DNA from: Achromobacter deleyi
GTDB lineage: Bacteria; Pseudomonadota; Gammaproteobacteria; Burkholderiales; Burkholderiaceae_B
Length of the DNA stretch: 64,000 bases
Direction of reading: 5' to 3'
NCBI RefSeq assembly: GCF_016127315.1
Contig: NZ_CP065997.1
Span: forward strand, 992,001-1,056,000
Made by a program: the position numbers and the translations under genes. The notes beneath the pieces are model-generated. The model did no database searches, had not been told where the DNA came from, and saw nothing but the letters and a program-made list of their open reading frames with translations. The first letter of the stretch is position 1. The number at the start of each line of letters is the position of its first letter. Positions 28,844-36,893 of this stretch are shown here, one piece after another.

Positions 28844-31800
28844 CTACGCCGCCCGCACGCCCCCGATCGACACCACGTTGGCGCTGAAGTCCTTGAGCAG
28901 GGCCTCGCGCCGCGCGGCGGCCTTTTCCATGGCCGCCTCCTTCACGTGGCCATAGCCGCGGATCTCTTCCGGCACGCTGGCCAGCGCCACCGCGCGGTCG
29001 AGGTTGCCGCGGTTGAGCTTGGACAGGATCGCGGTCAGCGTTTCGCGGTACTCGCGCGCCAGCTCGCGCTCGGCGCGGCGTTCGCGGGTGTAGCCGAACG
29101 GGTCCAGCCGCGTGCCGCGCAGGCGCTTGCAGCGCGCCAGCAGGCGAAACACCCGCAGCATGCCGGGGCCGTAGGCCTTCTTGACCAGGTGGCCGTCCGG
29201 GCCGCGGCGCGCGAACAGCGGCGGCGCCAGGTGGAAGCGCAGCTTCCAGTCGCCCTCGAACTGCTCGCCGATGCGCTTGAGGAATTCGCCGTCGGTGTAC
29301 AGCCGCGCCACCTCGTATTCGTCCTTGTAGGCCAGCAGCTTGAAGTAGTAGCGCGCCACCGCCAGCGCCAGGCGCTGGGTGCCGGTGGCCTCGTGCTCGG
29401 CGTGCGCCACCTTGTCCACCAGGTCGGTGTACTGCCTGGCGTAGGCCGCGTCCTGGTACTGCGTCAGGAACGCGCGGCGCGTCTCGACCAGGCGCTCCAG
29501 TTCGCCGGCCGGCTTCTTCAGTTCCACCACCGGGCTGGCCGCGCGCGGACGGCGGATCTCGATGATGCCCTCCGGGTGCGCCGGCGCGCCGCCATTGGCC
29601 AAGAGGCGCGTGACGCCGGCCAGGTCATGCGCGGCGCGGCGTCCCCAGGCGAAGGCGGCCAGGTTGTTGGGCACCTGCTGGCCGTTCAGTTCGATGGCGC
29701 GCAGCAACGACTCGCGCGACAGCGGCAGCCAGCCCTTCTGGTAGGCGTAGCCCATCATCAGCGGGTTGGAATAGATGGCGTCGCCCAGCAGGCCCACGGC
29801 CAGCGCCGACGCATCCACGGTGTGCAGGTTGTCCTTGCCACAGGCGGCCTGCAGGTCGGCCGTCAGGTTGGCGCCCGGCAGCGTCCAGTCGGGGTTGGTC
29901 ACGAATGCCGCGGTGGGCGCGGTGTCGCTGTTGAGCAGCGCGCGCGAGCGGCCCGGGCGCAGCCGCGCCATGGCGTCGGCGCTGGTCGCCACCACCAGGT
30001 CGCCGGCCAGCATCAGGTCGGCCTCGCCCATCGCCACGCGCGTATTCATCAAGTGGTCCGGCGTCTGCGCCAGCACCACGTGCGAATAGACCGCGCCGCC
30101 CTTCTGCGCCAGGCCGGCCATGTCCAACACCGAACAGCCCTTGCCTTCCAGGTGCGCGGCCATGCCCAGCAGCTGGCCGATGGTGACCACGCCGGTGCCG
30201 CCCACGCCGGCGATGAACACGCCATAGGCCTGCGCCAGCGCCGGCAACGCCGGTTGCGGCACCTCGTCGTCGACCGCGCCTTCCGGCGCCAGCGCGCGCG
30301 GCTTCCTGAGCTTGCCGCCTTCCACCGTGACGAAGCTGGGGCAGAAGCCCTTCAGACAGGAGAAGTCCTTGTTGCAGCTGGACTGGTTGATGGCGCGCTT
30401 GCGGCCGAACTCGGTCTCCAGCGGCTCCACCGACAGGCAGTGCGATTTCTGCGAACAGTCGCCGCAGCCTTCGCACACGCGTTCGTTGATGACCACGCGC
30501 CGCGCCGGGTCGGGATAGGCGCCGCGCTTGCGGCGGCGGCGCTTCTCGGTGGCACAGGTCTGGTCATAGATCAGCACCGACACGCCGGGGTGTTCGCGCA
30601 ATTCGCGCATCACCGCGTCCAGCTCGTCGCGGTGTTTCACCGGCACGCCCGGCGCCATGCCGGCCATGCCCTGGTACTTTTCCGGCTCGTCGGTCACCAC
30701 CACGATCCTGTCGATGCCCTCGGCCGCCACCTGGCGGCTGATCATCGGCACGCTGATGGGGCCATCCACCGGCTGCCCGCCGGTCATGGCCACCGCGTCG
30801 TTGAACAGGATCTTGTAGGTGATCGGCGCCTTGGCCGCCACCGCCGCGCGGATCGCCAGCAGGCCCGAATGGAAGTAGGTGCCGTCGCCGAGGTTGGCGA
30901 ACACGTGCTTCTCTTCGGTGAACGGCGCCTGCCCCAGCCACGGCACGCCCTCGCCGCCCATCTGCGTGTAGACCTGGGTATTGCGGCCCATCCAGGTCAC
31001 CATGTAGTGGCAGCCGATGCCGGCCATGCCGCGCGAGCCGTCCGGCACCCGCGTCGAGGTATTGTGCGGACAGCCCGAACAGAACCACGGCTTGCGGTCC
31101 TCCACCACGCGCGGCCGCGCCAGCGCCTGTTCGCGGCCGGCAATGAAGGCCAGCCGCGCCTCGATGCCGGCGCGCACGTCCGCCGGCAGCTCGAAGCGCA
31201 GCAGGCGCGCGGCGATGGCCTTGGCCACCATCGCCGGCGAAAACTCGTAGTGCGCCGGCAGCAGCCAGTTGCCCTGCGGCACCGACCACTCGCCGCCGTC
31301 CTTGTCGTCGAACTTGCCGACCACGCGCGGGATCTTCTTGCCGCTGCCGATCCAGCTGAACAGTTCTTCCTTCAACTGGTATTCCAGCACCTGGCGCTTT
31401 TCCTCGACCACCAGGATCTCGTCCAGGCCGTCGGCGAATTGCGCCATGCCGGTGGATTCCAGCGGCCACACCATGCCGACCTTGAACAGCCGCAGGCCGA
31501 TGCGCTGGCACACCGCCTCGCTCAGCCCCAGGTCGGACAGCGCCTGGCGCGTGTCCAGGTAGGCCTTGCCCGAGGTCATGATGCCGAAGCGCGCGTCGCG
31601 CGCCGGCACCTGCCACAGCTCGCGGTTCAGATTGTTGGCGCGGGCGTAGGCCAGCGCCGCGTACAGCTTGTAGTCCAGCAGCCGCGCCTCCTGCTGCAGG
31701 GGCGTGTCCGGGATGCGGATGTTCAGGCCGTCCGGCGGCAGCTGGAAATCCCCGGGCAGCACGATCCGCACGCGGTACGGATCCACGTCCACCGAGGCCG

Positions 31801-32455
31801 ACACCTCGACGATGTCGGTGATGCATTTCATGCCGACCCAGACCCCGGCATAGCGGCTCATGGCCCAGCCGTGCAGGCCGTAGTCCAGCACCTCCTGCAC
31901 GCTCGACGGGAACAGCGCCGGGATCATGCAGGCCTTGAGGATGTGGTCGCTCTGATGCGGCAGCGTCGACGACTTGGCCGGATGGTCGTCGCCGGCCACC
32001 ACCAGCACGCCGCCATGCGGCGAGGTGCCGGCGGCGTTGGCATGCTTGAACACGTCGCCGCAGCGGTCCACGCCCGGCCCCTTGCCGTACCACATGCCGA
32101 ACACGCCGTCGTACCTGGCGCCGGGAAACAGATTGACCTGCTGCGTGCCCCACACCGCGGTGGCCGCCAGATCCTCGTTGATGCCCGGCTGGAACTCGAC
32201 GTGGTGCGCCTTCAGGTACTTGGCCGCCTTCCACATGTTCTGGTCGACCCCGCCCAGCGGCGAGCCCCGGTAGCCCGACACGAACCCGGCCGTGTTCAGC
32301 CCGGCGCGCAGGTCGCGCAGCCGCTGCATCATCGGCAGGCGCACCAGGGCATGGATGCCGCTCATCCAGGCGCGGCCGCTTTCCAGGGTGTATTTGTCGT
32401 CCAGCTGGACGGATTCGAGCGCCGCGCGCAGCGCGGGCGTGAGGGGGGCATTCAT
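28844..32455 (-). CDS. Indolepyruvate ferredoxin oxidoreductase, fused subunits
   Basis: Large cytoplasmic 2-oxoacid oxidoreductase (1203 aa from ATG 32455) that converts aryl pyruvates to aryl-acetyl-CoA with a low-potential acceptor. Order: N-terminal pyrimidine-binding domain (GYRGSPLGGVDQ near residue 60); a Cys-rich CSGCPHNTSTR; the thiamine-diphosphate domain (ANLGDGTYFHSGL and FNDAVAMTGGQP); an iron-sulfur segment with CEGCGDCSQKSHC; then the gamma domain (GVGGTGVVTIGQLLG) and a C-terminal region ending near GYGHVKEAAMEKAA. The single-chain form is typical of aerobic proteobacteria. The frame extends to 32518 but there is no good start. Confidence 0.92.
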   Translation of the reverse strand: MNAPLTPALRAALESVQLDDKYTLESGRAWMSGIHALVRLPMMQRLRDLRAGLNTAGFVSGYRGSPLGGVDQNMWKAAKYLKAHHVEFQPGINEDLAATAVWGTQQVNLFPGARYDGVFGMWYGKGPGVDRCGDVFKHANAAGTSPHGGVLVVAGDDHPAKSSTLPHQSDHILKACMIPALFPSSVQEVLDYGLHGWAMSRYAGVWVGMKCITDIVEVSASVDVDPYRVRIVLPGDFQLPPDGLNIRIPDTPLQQEARLLDYKLYAALAYARANNLNRELWQVPARDARFGIMTSGKAYLDTRQALSDLGLSEAVCQRIGLRLFKVGMVWPLESTGMAQFADGLDEILVVEEKRQVLEYQLKEELFSWIGSGKKIPRVVGKFDDKDGGEWSVPQGNWLLPAHYEFSPAMVAKAIAARLLRFELPADVRAGIEARLAFIAGREQALARPRVVEDRKPWFCSGCPHNTSTRVPDGSRGMAGIGCHYMVTWMGRNTQVYTQMGGEGVPWLGQAPFTEEKHVFANLGDGTYFHSGLLAIRAAVAAKAPITYKILFNDAVAMTGGQPVDGPISVPMISRQVAAEGIDRIVVVTDEPEKYQGMAGMAPGVPVKHRDELDAVMRELREHPGVSVLIYDQTCATEKRRRRKRGAYPDPARRVVINERVCEGCGDCSQKSHCLSVEPLETEFGRKRAINQSSCNKDFSCLKGFCPSFVTVEGGKLRKPRALAPEGAVDDEVPQPALPALAQAYGVFIAGVGGTGVVTIGQLLGMAAHLEGKGCSVLDMAGLAQKGGAVYSHVVLAQTPDHLMNTRVAMGEADLMLAGDLVVATSADAMARLRPGRSRALLNSDTAPTAAFVTNPDWTLPGANLTADLQAACGKDNLHTVDASALAVGLLGDAIYSNPLMMGYAYQKGWLPLSRESLLRAIELNGQQVPNNLAAFAWGRRAAHDLAGVTRLLANGGAPAHPEGIIEIRRPRAASPVVELKKPAGELERLVETRRAFLTQYQDAAYARQYTDLVDKVAHAEHEATGTQRLALAVARYYFKLLAYKDEYEVARLYTDGEFLKRIGEQFEGDWKLRFHLAPPLFARRGPDGHLVKKAYGPGMLRVFRLLARCKRLRGTRLDPFGYTRERRAERELAREYRETLTAILSKLNRGNLDRAVALASVPEEIRGYGHVKEAAMEKAAARREALLKDFSANVVSIGGVRAA

Positions 32456-32625
32456 GTCTACTCCGAGGGTCGTGGAACGCCCGCGGCAGCCAACGCACCA
32501 CGCCCTCTTGAAGCGCATGCGGGCAAGCGGCGGGAGGTGAATTCCGGGCGCTCGATGCGCCTCTGTCCTACGGTTGTAACCGCTCGCCCCACCCCCGGCA
32601 ATAGGGCGATGCGATAATTGCGGGC

Positions 32626-33693
32626 ATGGACTTCGCCCCTCGCATCGTCGCCTGGCAACGCCAGCACGGCCGCCACGATCTTCCCTGGCAAAACACCCGG
32701 GATCCCTACCGCATCTGGCTCTCCGAGATCATGCTGCAGCAGACGCAGGTGGCCACGGTGATCCCCTACTACGAACGCTTCCTGCAACGCTTCCCCGACG
32801 TCGCCGCGCTGGCCGCCGCCGCCCAGGAAGACGTGATGCCCTACTGGGCCGGCCTGGGTTACTACGCCCGCGCCCGCAACCTGCACCGCTGCGCCCAGGA
32901 AATCGCGCGCGACTGGAACGGCCGCTTCCCGCCCACCGCCGAAGCCATCGCCACCCTGCCCGGCATCGGCCGCTCGACCGCCGCCGCCATCGCCGCCTTC
33001 GCCTACGGCGAGCGCTCGCCGATTCTCGACGGCAACGTCAAGCGCGTCTTCACCCGCCAATTCGGCATCGCCGGCGACCCCGCCAAGCGCGAGATCGAAC
33101 AGCGCCTGTGGGCCCTGGCCGACGCCCAGGTCGAGGCCGCGCCCGACCTGGACATGGCCGCCTACACGCAAGGCCTGATGGACCTGGGCGCCACCCTCTG
33201 TACCCGCGGCAAGCCGGCCTGTGAGCGCTGCCCGGTCGCCGACACCTGCGTCGCCAGGCGCGAAGGCCGCCAGGCCGAACTGCCTACGCCCAAGGCGCGC
33301 AAGGCGATTCCGGAACGCGAGACCGCGATGCTGGTGCTGCAATGGCGCGGCGCCTATCTGCTGCAGCAACGGCCCGAACCGGGCATCTGGGGCGGGCTGT
33401 GGAGCCTGCCGGAATTCGACGTGGCCGGCGACCCCGGCGCCGCGTCGCGGGCCCTGGGGCTGGAGCCGGAACGGCACAGCGCCCTGGCGGCGTTCTCGCA
33501 TACCTTCACGCACTACCGGCTGCATGTCCGGCCCTGGTGGGTCGAGGTGCGCGCGGCCAGCCTGCGCGACGGCCATCCGCCCACGCGCTGGGTCGCGCCC
33601 GACGACCTGGCGGCCACGGCGCTGCCGGCGCCGGTGAAGAAGCTGCTGCTGGGACTGGCGCAGGCCAACGCGGCGCACGGCACGCTGTTCTGA
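32626..33693 (+). CDS. mutY: A/G-specific adenine glycosylase
   Basis: Base-excision repair enzyme removing adenine opposite 8-oxoguanine. The protein is 355 aa. The catalytic Glu is in LSEIMLQQTQV (about residue 37), the helix-hairpin-helix is LPGIGRSTAAAIAAFAYG, and the catalytic Asp follows in ILDGNVKRVF. The [4Fe-4S] loop is CTRGKPACERCPVADTC. The C-terminal NUDIX-like domain that reads 8-oxoG is present from about residue 230 (LQQRPEPGIWGGLWSLPEF). Complete and typical. Confidence 0.95.
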   Translation: MDFAPRIVAWQRQHGRHDLPWQNTRDPYRIWLSEIMLQQTQVATVIPYYERFLQRFPDVAALAAAAQEDVMPYWAGLGYYARARNLHRCAQEIARDWNGRFPPTAEAIATLPGIGRSTAAAIAAFAYGERSPILDGNVKRVFTRQFGIAGDPAKREIEQRLWALADAQVEAAPDLDMAAYTQGLMDLGATLCTRGKPACERCPVADTCVARREGRQAELPTPKARKAIPERETAMLVLQWRGAYLLQQRPEPGIWGGLWSLPEFDVAGDPGAASRALGLEPERHSALAAFSHTFTHYRLHVRPWWVEVRAASLRDGHPPTRWVAPDDLAATALPAPVKKLLLGLAQANAAHGTLF

Positions 33694-33742
33694 GCGCCGC
33701 CCGCGCCCGCCGCGCGCTTGCCGGCCGCTGCCGGCAGGCTTT

Positions 33743-33766
33743 CCCGGCTGAGCAGCCCTAGCCGGG
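33743..33766. terminator. Weak hairpin between mutY and tetR
   Basis: CCCGGCT/AGCCGGG pair across a 10-nt loop, overlapping the stop of the convergent TetR gene. There is no U-tract; assigned with low confidence. Confidence 0.25.
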
Positions 33767-34480
33767 CTCGCGGTCCGCCGGCGCGTCCGGCAGGACCAGC
33801 TTCTCCAGGTAGGCCAGGTCTTCGCGCAGCAGGCGCAGCGATTCGCTCACGTCGGGGCTGCGCGGCCGCCGCGCCTCGTCGCGCAGCAGTGAACGCACCG
33901 CCATGTCCGCCATGATGGCCGACACCTCGGCGCGACTGAGCCGGCCGTCAGGCTTGTACCACCAGGCCGACCAGTTGCACATGCCGATCAGGCTGACCGC
34001 CGCGATGTGCGGATCCACCATCCGGAACTGGCCGTCCCGCACCCCTTTCTCGATGACCGCGCTGAAGTTTTCCAGCAGGCTGCGCCGCGCCGCCTGCAGC
34101 GCCGCGCGCTGCTTGGGGGTCATGTCGCCCTCGGTGCGGTCGGCCACGCGGAATTCCGCCGGACGCGACAGGATCAGGTCGGCGTGCCGGGCCACCAGGG
34201 CCCCCAGCGCCTGCACCGGATCCAGATCGTCGCGGGCCACGGTTTCGCCGGCCAGCTTGCGCGCCGTGTTCAGGACTTCCTCGGTCAAGGCCCGCAGGAT
34301 CGCGTCCTTGCTCTTGAAGTAGTAATAGACCGCGGTGCGGCTCAAGCCCAGGGTCTCGGCGATGTCCTGGATGCTGGTGCCGCCGGTGCCGCGCTCGATG
34401 AACAGCGTCGCCGCGGCATCGAGTATGGCGCTGCGCAGCGCTTCGCCCTTCAGGGTTCCCTTGGTGCTTGGTTCGGTCAC
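33758..34480 (-). CDS. TetR-family repressor of the salicylyl-CoA-like operon
   Basis: Repressor of 240 aa with a GTG start at 34480, behind GAAGGAA. The HTH domain reads IFERGTGGTSIQDIAETLGLSR-like (residues about 28-50) and continues AVYYYFKSKDAILRAL. The ligand domain is residues 65-215, with a charged tail. It is divergent from the hydrolase-ligase operon, and a near-perfect promoter overlapped by a 22-bp palindrome lies between them. The ligand is likely an aryl-CoA or the aromatic acid (inference). Confidence 0.87.
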   Translation of the reverse strand: MTEPSTKGTLKGEALRSAILDAAATLFIERGTGGTSIQDIAETLGLSRTAVYYYFKSKDAILRALTEEVLNTARKLAGETVARDDLDPVQALGALVARHADLILSRPAEFRVADRTEGDMTPKQRAALQAARRSLLENFSAVIEKGVRDGQFRMVDPHIAAVSLIGMCNWSAWWYKPDGRLSRAEVSAIMADMAVRSLLRDEARRPRSPDVSESLRLLREDLAYLEKLVLPDAPADREPG

Positions 34481-34614
34481 GGTTGCGGTTTTCCTTCAAA
34501 GGCCGCCCAACACGGCTCGGGCGAATTATGTCATCCGCGAGATCGTCGGCTCCCCGCCAGCGGGGTCCGCACGATGCGGGCATCTGCCCGATTTGACCAC
34601 AGTGTCAGTTTTTC

Positions 34615-34636
34615 GACTTTGATTGACATCAAAGTC
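34615..34636. promoter_or_regulatory. TetR operator palindrome
   Basis: Perfect 9-bp arms GACTTTGAT (34615-34623) and ATCAAAGTC (34628-34636) around TGAC. It is AT-rich in a GC-rich genome and overlaps the -35 box, so binding would block RNA polymerase. Confidence 0.75.
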
Positions 34637-34651
34637 AAATATTTGTCTAAT
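34623..34651 (+). promoter_or_regulatory. Sigma-70 promoter of the hydrolase-ligase operon
   Basis: -35 TTGACA (34623-34628), 17-bp spacer, -10 TCTAAT (34646-34651), one mismatch to TATAAT. Transcription should start near 34658, about 35 nt before the ATG, with AAGGAGA as ribosome-binding site. Confidence 0.75.
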
Positions 34652-34693
34652 CTGACGAAACCAGCCCCGCAACGACTATCCAAGGAGACGGAT

Positions 34694-35953
34694 ATGACGT
34701 CCGGCACCCCATCGAGCCAGGTCACCGCCGGCTTTCTGAATACCGACTGGAACCCGCGCGACCTGCCGCCGGGCGCCACCACCCGCAATACCGTCCTGCG
34801 CACCGCCGACGGCGCGGCCACCTCCGGATCGCTCTACCTGCCCGCGGGGCCGCGCCCCGACACCGTGGTCTGCGTCATGCACCCGCGCGAATTCATGGCT
34901 TGCCACTACCTGATCCCCGACATCGTCGCGGCGGGCTGCGCGGCCTGGTCGCAAGGCGCCCGCTCGGTCGGCAACGACCTGCGGCTGGAACACGAAGCCG
35001 CCCTGCAGGACGTGGCGGCGGGCCTGCGCCACCTGCGCGAGCAAGGGTTCAGGCACATCATCCTGCTGGGCAATTCCGGCGGCGCCGGGCTGTACGCCTT
35101 CTATGCCCACCAGGCCGGCCTGCCGCCGTCGCAACGGCTGGCGCGCACGCCCGGCGGCAAGCGCAGCGGACTGGCGGACCTGGACATGCCCGCGATCCAC
35201 GGCATGGTCCTGGTCGGCCCGCACCCCGGCCAGGGCGCGCTGCTGCTCAACGCCATCGACCCCTCCGTCGCCGACGAAAACGACGCGCTGTCGGTGGCGC
35301 CGGAACTGGATCCGCTGGCTCCCGCCAACGGCTATCGGCCCGGCGGCCAGGCCCGCTATGCACCCGACTTCGTCGAGCGCTACCGCGCCGCGCAGCGCCA
35401 GCGCGTGGCGCGACTGGACGCCCTGGCGCGGCGGATGATCGACGACCGCATGCAGGCGCGCGCGGCGCTCAAGGAGCAGGCCGCGCCCACCCCCGAACTG
35501 CGGCGCCAGGCGGCCCACACGCCCGTGCTGGTGGTCTGGCGCACCGATGCGGACCTGCGCTGCCTGGACCTGACGCTGGATCCTTCCGACCGCCACCCCG
35601 GGTCGCTGTGGGGCAAGGATCCCTACGCCTCGAACTACGGCGCGGTGGGCTTCGCGCGCTTCTGCACGCCGGAAAGCTGGCTGTCCACCTGGTCCGGCCT
35701 GTCGTCCAACGCCAGCCTGGCGCGCACCGCGCAGGGCATCGTCCAACCCACCCTGGTCATCGAATACACCGGCGACCAGGCCTGCTTTCCCGCCGACGTG
35801 CGCGCCATCCACGACGCGATTCCCGCGGCGGACAAGACCCACCTGCGCATCCGCGGCGACCACCATGGCCGCGCGCTCGCCGACGGCGAGGAGCCCGGCC
35901 GCTATGCCGCCGGCCGCGAGCTGGCGGCCTGGCTGCGCGCGCGCTTCCTGTAA
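34694..35953 (+). CDS. Alpha/beta hydrolase of unknown substrate
   Basis: Hydrolase of 419 aa, first gene of the TetR-controlled operon. The nucleophile elbow is GNSGGAG with Ser128, the likely acid is Asp in YTGDQACFP and the likely base is His in IRGDHHGRAL near the C-terminus, so the triad seems complete. There is no signal peptide, so it acts in the cytoplasm. A central insertion (about residues 150-290) is longer than in small esterases. Because the operon seems to end in gentisate, an aromatic ester, lactone or thioester substrate is possible; this is inference. Confidence 0.75.
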   Translation: MTSGTPSSQVTAGFLNTDWNPRDLPPGATTRNTVLRTADGAATSGSLYLPAGPRPDTVVCVMHPREFMACHYLIPDIVAAGCAAWSQGARSVGNDLRLEHEAALQDVAAGLRHLREQGFRHIILLGNSGGAGLYAFYAHQAGLPPSQRLARTPGGKRSGLADLDMPAIHGMVLVGPHPGQGALLLNAIDPSVADENDALSVAPELDPLAPANGYRPGGQARYAPDFVERYRAAQRQRVARLDALARRMIDDRMQARAALKEQAAPTPELRRQAAHTPVLVVWRTDADLRCLDLTLDPSDRHPGSLWGKDPYASNYGAVGFARFCTPESWLSTWSGLSSNASLARTAQGIVQPTLVIEYTGDQACFPADVRAIHDAIPAADKTHLRIRGDHHGRALADGEEPGRYAAGRELAAWLRARFL

Positions 35954-35976
35954 TCGAACCTTCCCCGGAGCCCACC

Positions 35977-36870
35977 ATGACCTCCCCCGCTTCCTCTCCG
36001 CTGCGCCTGCACGGCGTGGACCACACCGCCCGGCCCACCTGGCGCCTGCGCGAAACGGTGCATTTCTACCGTGACGTCCTCGGCCTGCCGCTGGTGCACG
36101 TCATCTCGGCGCGCGGCTGGGGCCCCGCGACGCACCCCGATTTCCTGCACTTCTTTTTCGACAGCGGGCGCGGCAGCACCATCGCCTTCTTCTACTACCT
36201 GGGCGCCGAGGAACCGCCGGCCATGCAAGGCCGCGCCGCGATGCGGCCGCTGCCCGAGGACCACGTCTCCGACGCCACCCACACCGCCTGGCTGGTGGAA
36301 AGCGAGGCCGAACTGCATGCCTGGAAACAGAAGCTGCAGGACGCCGGCCTGGACGTCTCGGTCGAGACCCGCCACGAGGTGATCGAGTCGATCTACGTGC
36401 GCGACCCGAACGGCTACTTCATCGAATTCACCCGCAAGCTGCGCCCGCTGGCCGGCATCGACGCGACCGACGCCGCGCTGACGCTGCAGGCCGCCATGCA
36501 GGCCGAGGCAGAAGCCGAATCCCGCGGCGGGCGTATCGAACACGTGGACGACATCTGGGCGCGCAAGGCGGCGCTGCTGGAGGCAAGCCTGGCGCCGGTC
36601 CCGGCGCGTGACGCGGCTGGCCTGCGGATCTTCGTGCCGCGGGTCGAGGAATTCTCGCCGTTGATCGCCGACGCCTCGCGCCGCGACGACTGCGCCGTGG
36701 TGCCCTACGACGAATTCGACTGCATCGTGGCCGACGGCCCGCTGGAATTCCGCCGCAAGACGCTGGGCCTGAAGCCGGCCGTCTGGTATGGCCTGTTCAC
36801 GGGCGGCGTGCGAGGCGAGATCGAGGTGTTCGACCGCGATCGCGTGCAGATCGCGCCGGCAGGCCGCTAG
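35977..36870 (+). CDS. VOC (glyoxalase/dioxygenase fold) protein with extra C-terminal domain
   Basis: Protein of 297 aa. The N-terminal half (about 8-150) is a vicinal-oxygen-chelate unit: HGVDHTARPTWRLRETVHFYRDVLGLPL and IYVRDPNGYFIEFTRKL, with His and Glu in the usual metal positions. The C-terminal half (about 165-297) matches nothing I recognise; it contains VPYDEFDCIVADGPLEF and GVRGEIEVFDRDRV. It may be a dioxygenase, isomerase or lyase. It sits 23 bp after the hydrolase and 23 bp before the ligase, so it belongs to the operon. Confidence 0.72.
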   Translation: MTSPASSPLRLHGVDHTARPTWRLRETVHFYRDVLGLPLVHVISARGWGPATHPDFLHFFFDSGRGSTIAFFYYLGAEEPPAMQGRAAMRPLPEDHVSDATHTAWLVESEAELHAWKQKLQDAGLDVSVETRHEVIESIYVRDPNGYFIEFTRKLRPLAGIDATDAALTLQAAMQAEAEAESRGGRIEHVDDIWARKAALLEASLAPVPARDAAGLRIFVPRVEEFSPLIADASRRDDCAVVPYDEFDCIVADGPLEFRRKTLGLKPAVWYGLFTGGVRGEIEVFDRDRVQIAPAGR

Positions 36871-36893
36871 CGCCGCGCCAGGAGGAGACAAGC

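Noticed and set aside
28946..32617. Open + strand frame of about 1220 codons opposite the indolepyruvate oxidoreductase
   Set aside because: Antisense shadow; no motifs, and the minus-strand protein is unmistakable.
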